From contig DCZC01000235.1 in assembly GCA_002331565.1 (NCBI GenBank), positions 1,155 to 11,366 on the forward strand: a stretch of DNA of 10,212 nucleotides, read 5' to 3'. The notes under the pieces were generated by a model. It saw only the letters and a program-made list of their open reading frames with translations. It did not search any database and was not told where the DNA came from. Positions 5,391 to 10,212 of this stretch are shown one piece after another. The translations under genes and the position numbers were made by a program. The stretch comes from Gemmatimonas sp. UBA2094. GTDB lineage: Bacteria; Gemmatimonadota; Gemmatimonadetes; Gemmatimonadales; Gemmatimonadaceae. Position 1 is the first letter of the stretch. Each line of letters begins with the position of its first letter.

Positions 5391-5419
5391 TTGACAGCGT
5401 TCTGGAGCCGTTCGATGTT
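5391..5419 (+). promoter_or_regulatory. Possible promoter of the exported protein gene
   Basis: A perfect TTGACA (5391-5396) lies 65 bp before the ATG at 5462 and just after a terminator. At 17-bp spacing the -10 is GATGTT (5414-5419), only 3 of 6 to consensus. Position is right but the -10 is weak, so it may need an activator or be a chance hexamer. Confidence 0.25.
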
Positions 5420-5461
5420 CTGCCCTACCGCCCCATGCCTTTTACCTCTTTCGGAGAATCC

Positions 5462-6052
5462 ATGACGATCAGCGGTAGCGCTCGCGCGTGGGTAGTTGGT
5501 GTGATGCTCGTGGCCATTGGTCAGGGCGCAGACGCTCAGGTGTGCCGCGGACGCAACGCCAGTGGAGGCATGCGCATCGGGGCCGAGCAATTGTTGGCAG
5601 ACGGTGAGGATGCCGGGAAAGCGTTTCTGATCGGCCTCGCCAAACCGCGCGGTCCCGTGTTTGAAATGGGTGTTGCTGGCGCGGCAGGCGGCGGATTGGA
5701 TGCCTTGTACGGGATCCTCGGGTTCGAGTTGCGCGGAAAGACCTCGAACTTTTCGGTGTGTCCCTACTATGCCGCGTTGTACAACGATTTGGCCGAAACG
5801 CTGACGCATGCCGTTGGCCTGCAGGCGGGCTACGCGATTCCCTTCTCCAAAACGGTGTCCTTCACGCCGGCCGCTGCGTATTTCGTCAACTTTGATGGCA
5901 CGAATGATCCGGTCCCTATGTACTGGGCCGGGGGCAGCCTCAATCTCGACCGCTTCAGCATCTACGCGGCACTGGAGAATGCCGTCGACAGTGATGCCGA
6001 CCCGAAGCTCCGCCTCGGAGTCAGCCTCAACGTGGGTGGCGCGCGTCGATGA
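5462..6052 (+). CDS. Exported protein, probable small outer-membrane beta-barrel
   Basis: The 196-residue product starts at ATG 5462 with GGAG at 5453-5456. An upstream in-frame TTG (5387) would add 25 residues ahead of a clear signal peptide and is rejected. The signal peptide spans about residues 1-26, with hydrophobic core VVGVMLVAIG and a likely cut after ADA or ADAQ. The mature part alternates polar and hydrophobic residues with many Gly and aromatics, e.g. ALYGILGFEL, PYYAALYNDL and VGLQAGYAIPF, and ends in amphipathic strands (LRLGVSLNVGGA). This is the look of small barrel proteins common in GC-rich Gram-negative genomes. Two cysteines, C28 and C100, may pair. The exact family is not recognised; there is no final aromatic residue typical of many barrels. 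It is transcribed toward the CPBP gene. Confidence 0.72.
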   Translation: MTISGSARAWVVGVMLVAIGQGADAQVCRGRNASGGMRIGAEQLLADGEDAGKAFLIGLAKPRGPVFEMGVAGAAGGGLDALYGILGFELRGKTSNFSVCPYYAALYNDLAETLTHAVGLQAGYAIPFSKTVSFTPAAAYFVNFDGTNDPVPMYWAGGSLNLDRFSIYAALENAVDSDADPKLRLGVSLNVGGARR

Positions 6053-6136
6053 GCTGATGCCGTCGGCAACGCCAGACGCGCGAGTGCCACGTGGCGTGAC
6101 CGTCCCCTCAGCGAGGCGTGGCGCTGGGCGCTGCGC

Positions 6137-6877
6137 TTACCAGAACAGTCGATGCACCACCGCGCCAAGCCCCAGCTGGCGGGTCATGACGAATAGGTCC
6201 ATGCTGATGGCAACCGTCCAGTGGAGGAGCCATCCCCACAGAAAGGAGCCTGAGCGGAGCGCCCAGGTTCCCAGCACGAGGCCGGCAACGATCGCAGCGA
6301 ACACTTCGGGAACGGGTTTGCCGAAGTGCACCATCACGTAGGGGATGGTCATGACCGGGACCGCATGGACGCCAATGTGCCGAGCGAGTCCGAACAGCGC
6401 GAAGCCGCGAAAGAAGGCTTCGAGGCCGAGGAACTGGAGCCCGTAGAAGAGCTGGTAGCCCCAGAAGTACCATCCCCCCTGCGCCGCGTCCCGAAACAAC
6501 GGGTACTTGCGCTGAAACGATGGGAGCGCCGCCGCCATGAAGAGAACGGGGAGCATGGCGGCCAGAGCGAGCGCATACGGTTTGACGGTGGTCCGTTGTC
6601 CGCGGAGGGTGAAGCCAAAGGCGCTCGGCTGCTCGCGCAGCAGCACGATGACCACCACCGGGATGATGGTGCGCAGCAGCAGGCTGGCCATCCCCCAGTA
6701 CTGCACGCTGAGCAGCGACCGGTAGGGGGCATAGCCGGGGCCCAACAGCGCCGCGAGGGGCTGTTCGAGTCCGAGCCCCACGAACGCCTGTGGTTTGCCA
6801 ACGAGCTCGAAGGTGACGAGGAGGAGCGTGGTGGTGAGGTACACCACGACCGCCTCGCGATCGAGAGATTTAGTCAT
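6137..6877 (-). CDS. CPBP-family intramembrane protease (CAAX protease / Abi-like)
   Basis: From ATG 6877 the product has 246 residues and about seven membrane segments. CPBP motifs are visible: E153-A-F-F-R157-G in the helix YGLQFLGLEAFFRGFALFGL, then H184 in VMVHFGKP, E191, and H219 with D227 in LLHWTVAISMD. The family includes Rce1-type proteases that cleave within membranes, and bacterial members linked to bacteriocin immunity. The usual EExxxR motif keeps only its second Glu, the first position being L152. This matches a subgroup reading roughly W/L-E-F-F-F-R-G, so the activity may differ. An upstream Met at 6943 would add 22 residues with no hydrophobic or conserved content. Neither start has a clear ribosome site. 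It follows the small secreted-protein gene on the same strand by 106 bp and could share its transcript. Confidence 0.85.
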   Translation of the reverse strand: MTKSLDREAVVVYLTTTLLLVTFELVGKPQAFVGLGLEQPLAALLGPGYAPYRSLLSVQYWGMASLLLRTIIPVVVIVLLREQPSAFGFTLRGQRTTVKPYALALAAMLPVLFMAAALPSFQRKYPLFRDAAQGGWYFWGYQLFYGLQFLGLEAFFRGFALFGLARHIGVHAVPVMTIPYVMVHFGKPVPEVFAAIVAGLVLGTWALRSGSFLWGWLLHWTVAISMDLFVMTRQLGLGAVVHRLFW

Positions 6878-6983
6878 GCGGGTGCGAAGACCGTGATGCA
6901 GGGTGACAACCTGTTTCGGCTCCCCCGCGCCGCGACGGTGCACATCGACGTCGTTGCCCGTCGCGGGTGTGCCAAAGAAGGTG

Positions 6984-7412
6984 TCAGAACGTCTTCGGCA
7001 TGCAGACGACCGTCTGTGAGGTCACCTTGGAGACGTCCGAGTACATCTTCGTGAAGTCATCCCACGCCGCATCGCGCGGGGGGTTTGTTGCAGGTGGGTT
7101 CGTGTGGATCGTCATCACCTGCGCCGCATCGACCACGATGGTGCTGTCAGCCATCTTGTAGATCGGCAGCACGTGCTGCTCGTTGAATTCGATCGAACGA
7201 CTCCGATACCACTTCCGGTGCGCCGCGACCGCCGCCTCGAACTGTGCCATCGAACCGGTGAGTGTCGAGATGCGCACGACGGCGGGGACCCCACTGCACC
7301 CCGGCAATTTCCGTGGAACCGCCTGCACTTTCCGTGGGCCCGTCTGCGCACCCGCCACCACGGGCGCGATCATCAATGCGGCGGCAAGCACGCCAATCGA
7401 ACGACCCTTCAT
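6984..7412 (-). CDS. Small secreted protein, function unknown
   Basis: From ATG 7412 the product has 142 residues. AGGAG stands 6 nt before this ATG, and a signal peptide follows at once (MKGRSIGVLAAALMIAPVVAGAQ). The longer frame reaching 7517 places the signal peptide internally and is rejected. The mature protein has an N-terminal basic stretch, a central helix (AQFEAAVAAHRKWYRSRSIEFNE), a hydrophobic strand pair (STIVVDAAQVMTIHT), and a Pro/Asn-rich loop (NPPATNPP). There are two cysteines, one in PGCSG and one near the C-terminus. No domain is recognised. It is divergent from the sialidase-like gene, with 131 bp between them that may hold both promoters. Its role, possibly periplasmic, is not predictable. 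Confidence 0.75.
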   Translation of the reverse strand: MKGRSIGVLAAALMIAPVVAGAQTGPRKVQAVPRKLPGCSGVPAVVRISTLTGSMAQFEAAVAAHRKWYRSRSIEFNEQHVLPIYKMADSTIVVDAAQVMTIHTNPPATNPPRDAAWDDFTKMYSDVSKVTSQTVVCMPKTF

Positions 7413-7543
7413 CGGTTCTCCTGGTGAGGTGAGAGGGAAAATGTGCAGGTCGCGGCAATGGTGAGCAAGAGCGTCCGGAGCAGATCCTCGCGTGTGTTCG
7501 TGCCCCACTTGCTTCACTGCCGCTCGACACGGTAATTGGGCGC

Positions 7544-8692
7544 ATGCCCATCCTGTCCTCGCGCGTCCGTCCGTTTCTGGCGACGGCTGTCACTATCGGT
7601 CTCTGCGGCGCACCAGGCATCGCCGCCGCCCAGTTCCGCATCCCCGAGCTCGACCTCGCGCGCGACTCCGCGCGGCTCGTGGTCGTCGATCGCGAACCGG
7701 GGCAGTACCTCGGCCACGTCACCACCACACTGCTCGGCGACGGGCGCACCATGCTGGCCGTGTACCCCAAGGGGCACGGCAAGGGGGCCATCGTGATGAA
7801 GCGCAGCGCCGACGCCGGGCGCACGTGGAGCGAGCGCCTCGCGGTGCCCGACAACTGGAGCACGTCGCAAGAGGTGCCCACCATTCATCGCGTCCCTGAT
7901 CCGGTGCGCGGCGGGCATCGCCTCATCCTGTTCTCGGGGCTGTATCCCGCGCGTCTCGCGTCGAGCGACGACGACGGGCGCACGTGGACGCCGCTCGCGC
8001 CCATCGGCGACTGGGGCGGCATCGTGGTGATGGGGAGCGTGATGGTCATGCGCGACGGCAGCCTGTTGGCGTTCTTCCACGACGACGGCCGCTTCTACGC
8101 CAACGCGGGCAAGGCCACGGGCACGTTCACGCTGTTTCAGGTGCGCTCGCGCGACGGTGGGCACACGTGGGAGGCGCCGCGCGCGATCTGGTCGGGGAGC
8201 GAGGTCCATCTGTGCGAACCCGGCGCGGTGCGGTCGCCCGATGGGCGCACGGTGGCGCTGCTGCTGCGCGAGAACCGCCGCCGCGCCGAGTCGCACGTGA
8301 TGGTCACCACCGACGAGGGAAGCACGTGGAGCGAGCCACGGCCGGTGGCGCGTGAGTTGACCGGTGACCGGCATACGGCGCAGTACGCGCCCGATGGCCG
8401 GCTCGTGGTGACGTTCCGCGACATGGCCGCGAACAGCGCCACCGCCGGCGACTGGGTGGCGTGGGTGGGCACCTTCGACGACATCGTGCGCGGCACGCCG
8501 GGCCAGTACCGCGTGCGACTCGGCGACAACACCGACAAGTGGGACTCGAGCTATCCCGGGCTCGAGGTGCTGCGCGACGGAACGTTCGTGGGTACCACGT
8601 ACGGCTATTGGACCGCCGGTGCGCCACCGTACATCGTGAGCACGCGGTTCTCCTTGGGCGAGTTGGACCGGCTGGCGCGACCGGGGCGCTGA
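7544..8692 (+). CDS. Secreted sialidase-like protein (Asp-box beta-propeller)
   Basis: The 382-residue protein has a signal peptide (about residues 1-29) and a six-bladed-propeller pattern. It has four Asp-boxes (S/T-x-D-x-G-x-T-W): 88-95 SADAGRTW, 141-148 SDDDGRTW, 202-209 SRDGGHTW and 255-262 TTDEGSTW. That number and spacing are typical of exo-alpha-sialidases and related BNR proteins. Other matching features are E225 in CEPGAVR followed by R242-E-N, R292 in FRDMA, and the C-terminal SSYPGLEVLRDGTFVGTTYGYW. The last holds Y337, a candidate nucleophile, although the full Arg triad is not assured. FRIP at 31-34 resembles the sialidase FRIP motif but sits unusually close to the signal peptide. 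It would remove terminal sugars outside the cell or in the periplasm; substrate is uncertain. The ATG has a weak ribosome site. High-GC codon use fits the chromosome. Confidence 0.87.
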   Translation: MPILSSRVRPFLATAVTIGLCGAPGIAAAQFRIPELDLARDSARLVVVDREPGQYLGHVTTTLLGDGRTMLAVYPKGHGKGAIVMKRSADAGRTWSERLAVPDNWSTSQEVPTIHRVPDPVRGGHRLILFSGLYPARLASSDDDGRTWTPLAPIGDWGGIVVMGSVMVMRDGSLLAFFHDDGRFYANAGKATGTFTLFQVRSRDGGHTWEAPRAIWSGSEVHLCEPGAVRSPDGRTVALLLRENRRRAESHVMVTTDEGSTWSEPRPVARELTGDRHTAQYAPDGRLVVTFRDMAANSATAGDWVAWVGTFDDIVRGTPGQYRVRLGDNTDKWDSSYPGLEVLRDGTFVGTTYGYWTAGAPPYIVSTRFSLGELDRLARPGR

Positions 8693-8763
8693 TCGACCCG
8701 CGCCTCTGGGATTACGGATACCGAGCGCTCTGGCTCCGACCGTCGAGCAAGACGTTGGATGTC

Positions 8764-8792
8764 TTGTCATCATGGCACCGATGCGTTAGCAT
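8764..8792 (+). promoter_or_regulatory. Promoter of the vapBC pair, predicting a leaderless mRNA
   Basis: TTGTCA (8764-8769) and TAGCAT (8787-8792) are 17 bp apart. The ATG of the antitoxin follows at 8799, where transcription would be expected to begin, and there is no Shine-Dalgarno before it. The transcript would therefore start at or next to the AUG. Autoregulation by the antitoxin is expected from the family; no clear palindromic operator is seen. Confidence 0.45.
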
Positions 8793-8798
8793 CACCCT

Positions 8799-9065
8799 AT
8801 GCGCACGACGGTCGACATCGACGATACGCTGCTGGGGCGGTTGCGCGACGCGGCGCATCGCCAGGGGCTGCCGTTCCGCACGCTGTTGCACCGCGTGCTG
8901 CAGCGCGGGCTCGAGGCTGGCGACGAACCCGACGCCGTGACCTACCGGACGCCCTCCGTTCCGCTGGGACAGGTGCGTGAGGGGGTGAACCTCGTGAAAG
9001 CCCTCGAGTTGTCAGCGGCGCTCGAGGACGACGAGCGTGCCCGCCATCTGCTCGAGGGACGCTGA
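8799..9065 (+). CDS. VapB-like ribbon-helix-helix antitoxin
   Basis: This 88-residue protein opens with MRTTVDIDDTLLGRLRDAAHRQGLPFRTLLHRVLQRGL. That is a beta-strand followed by two helices, matching short Arc/MetJ-type antitoxins. The N-terminal part binds operator DNA as a dimer. The acidic C-terminal part (VREGVNLVKALELSAALEDDE) would wrap and block the toxin. It lies 3 bp ahead of the PIN-domain gene on the same strand, the standard antitoxin-first operon. No Shine-Dalgarno is visible; the promoter places the start at the mRNA 5' end. The assignment rests on N-terminal pattern, size and neighbour. Confidence 0.82.
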   Translation: MRTTVDIDDTLLGRLRDAAHRQGLPFRTLLHRVLQRGLEAGDEPDAVTYRTPSVPLGQVREGVNLVKALELSAALEDDERARHLLEGR

Positions 9066-9068
9066 GAC

Positions 9069-9500
9069 GTGATCGTCCCCGACGTGAACGTGTTGGTGTA
9101 CGCCGTTCATCAGGAGAGCCCGGAACATCAGCGCGCGCGGCGATGGCTCGATGACATCATGACCGGCGACGAACCGGTCGGTCTGCCCTGGCTGGTCATT
9201 CTGGGATTCCTCCGTATCACCACGCACAGCCGCATCATGCAATCGCCATGGTCCATCGGCGACGCGACGGATCTGGTCAATCAGTGGCTCGCGCAACGCG
9301 TAGTCACGGTGATTCATCCCACGGAGCGTCATTGGGGAGTGCTCCGCGGGCTGCTCGATGCCGCGGGTCGCGGTGCCAATCTCACCACCGACGCGCATCT
9401 GGCGGCCATGTGCATCGAACGCGGTGCCACATTGCACTCCGCCGATAACGACTTCGCGCGCTTTCGCACGCTGCGATGGGTCAACCCGTTGGCCCTCTGA
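9069..9500 (+). CDS. VapC-like PIN-domain ribonuclease toxin
   Basis: This 143-residue PIN protein starts with GTG at 9069, with GAGGGA at 9054-9059 inside the end of the antitoxin gene, so the two are probably translated together. Acidic metal-binding residues are visible: D5 in PDVNVLVYA, D108 in NLTTDAHLAAM, and D126/D128 in HSADNDFARF. The stretch VGLPWLVILGFLRI lacks the Glu often present at this point, as in a recognised subgroup of VapC proteins. VapC toxins cleave structured RNA such as initiator tRNA or rRNA and stop translation until the antitoxin is replenished. The typical closing FRTLRWVNPL is present. Such pairs stabilise mobile DNA or slow growth under stress; this one sits among chromosomal genes, away from the recombinases. 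The specific RNA target is unknown. Confidence 0.9.
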   Translation: MIVPDVNVLVYAVHQESPEHQRARRWLDDIMTGDEPVGLPWLVILGFLRITTHSRIMQSPWSIGDATDLVNQWLAQRVVTVIHPTERHWGVLRGLLDAAGRGANLTTDAHLAAMCIERGATLHSADNDFARFRTLRWVNPLAL

Positions 9501-9541
9501 CACCGTATCGCCGCGGTGCCCTCATTCCTCATGACGCACAA

Positions 9542-9575
9542 AAGGGCGCCCCTTTCGGAGCGCCCTTCGTGTTTT
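9542..9575. terminator. Bidirectional terminator between convergent genes
   Basis: AAGGGCGC (9542-9549) pairs with GCGCCCTT (9560-9567) across a 10-base loop. On the plus strand GTTTT follows a few bases later, and on the minus strand the stem leads into CCCTTTTGTG. It serves the vapC end and the LVIVD-protein end, which converge here. Confidence 0.7.
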
Positions 9576-9594
9576 CACCAGCGGAGCCGGTGTC

Positions 9595-10212
9595 TTACTT
9601 CGACACGGCCGCCAGACGACGCATCTCGCCCGCCATCGCGCGCACGCGCGCCGCGTCCTTGGCGGTGGCGATGTCCTTGCCCACTTCCACCGTGAGCGCG
9701 TTGAGCGCCGCGGCACGCGCGACGCCGGTCTTCGCTTCGGCCGCGGTGAGCGCCGCATCGATGGCGCTCGTGCGCGCACTCGACAGCCCCTGCCCACGTA
9801 CCAGCTGATCGAGGTACGAGCGGATCACCACGAACGCCGGCGGCCACACGTACTTGGGCTGGCTCTGCGGGTTGAACTGCTCGTAGGTGACCAGCTTGGC
9901 CGCGGCGATCTCGTTGGCCGAGAGCTGCGCGGTGGGCGCCAGTTCGAGGATGTCGAGACCGCGATCGAGCTCGGAGGAGACGATGAGGCCGTTCCAGTAG
10001 TACGCGCCCCACGAGCCACCGATGGTGTTGCCGCCACCACGCACCGTGGGATCGGCGGCGGCGGCCGACGGCACGTCCACCGGACGCGGCGGGTTGATCG
10101 AGCCGCGATCGAAGTAGGCGATCTCGAAGGCGCTGTCGGCGTTGGTGAAGTCCATGATGTTCACGCCGCCCTGGTACCACCCCTGCACGTACAGGTCGCG
10201 CCCGGGCACCGG
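9595..10212 (-). CDS. LVIVD-repeat secreted protein, C-terminal part (runs off right edge)
   Basis: The minus-strand frame enters from beyond base 10212 and ends with TAA at 9595, giving 205 visible residues. No start is in the window, because GTG 10209 lies inside the domain. The visible start GRDLYVQGWYQGGVNIMDF, with later GGSWGAYYWNGLIVSSELDRGLDILEL, has the G-W-x-x-G-V-x-I-x-D / W-x-x-Y-x-N-G-x-I rhythm of LVIVD beta-propeller repeats. Then come a Pro/Trp-rich link (QPKYVWPPAFVV) and a C-terminal Ala-rich helical domain (about the last 75 residues), similar to the FIMAH/FIVAR type. Proteins of this kind are frequent in Gemmatimonadota and are exported; their function is unsettled. It converges with vapC. 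The LVIVD assignment is fairly sure; the helical domain name is tentative. Confidence 0.75.
   Translation of the reverse strand, partial: PVPGRDLYVQGWYQGGVNIMDFTNADSAFEIAYFDRGSINPPRPVDVPSAAAADPTVRGGGNTIGGSWGAYYWNGLIVSSELDRGLDILELAPTAQLSANEIAAAKLVTYEQFNPQSQPKYVWPPAFVVIRSYLDQLVRGQGLSSARTSAIDAALTAAEAKTGVARAAALNALTVEVGKDIATAKDAARVRAMAGEMRRLAAVSK

Noticed and set aside
4244-5809. 521-codon minus-strand frame
   Set aside because: It is antisense to the lipoprotein and exported-protein genes, crosses two terminators, and is rich in Arg/Gly/His as GC-rich shadow frames are.
7514-8773. 419-codon minus-strand frame opposite the sialidase-like gene
   Set aside because: It is a shadow of a high-GC gene whose plus-strand product has a signal peptide and four Asp-boxes.
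1-10212. CRISPR array, rRNA genes or insertion-sequence transposase
   Set aside because: No regularly spaced repeat array, rRNA-like sequence or DDE transposase frame was seen on either strand.

Overview
The window looks like a high-GC bacterial chromosome. Small secreted proteins of unassigned family, a CPBP membrane protease, a sialidase-like enzyme and an LVIVD-type beta-propeller protein together suggest Gemmatimonadota or a similar soil or wastewater lineage. That is inference from gene style and composition; there is no rRNA or other phylogenetic marker here.

Left third (about 1-2830): a mobile-element region, visibly more AT-rich than the rest. It holds the N-terminal half of a tyrosine recombinase on the minus strand running off the left edge (1-347), an AT-rich promoter/operator patch (394-445), an 8-bp-arm hairpin (568-587), a small protein with an HUH endonuclease signature (650-1198), and a complete tyrosine recombinase (1276-2475, minus). 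Upstream of that recombinase lie six co-oriented TTACG-type iterons (2513-2787) around one copy of a 30-bp sequence. The second copy (3854-3883) lies 1.16 kb away, beyond a strong terminator and a DUF6090-like membrane protein gene. The layout fits an integrative or satellite element that pairs a tyrosine recombinase with a rolling-circle-type Rep protein. The iterons could be arm-type recombinase sites and the 30-bp repeat an attachment-site duplication.

Middle (3083-7412): ordinary chromosomal accessory genes. They are a DUF6090-like protein, a secreted two-cysteine protein (minus), an NTF2-like (SgcJ/DUF4440-type) lipoprotein, an exported probable outer-membrane protein, a CPBP-family membrane protease (minus), and an unrecognised small secreted protein (minus). 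Several strong intrinsic terminators separate them. A tRNA-3'-end-like fragment at 4554-4578 is the most unusual item here.

Right third (7544-10212): a secreted sialidase-like protein with four Asp-boxes; a VapBC-type toxin-antitoxin pair whose promoter predicts a leaderless vapB mRNA; a two-way terminator; and the C-terminal part of an LVIVD-repeat protein with a helical tail, entering from the right edge on the minus strand.
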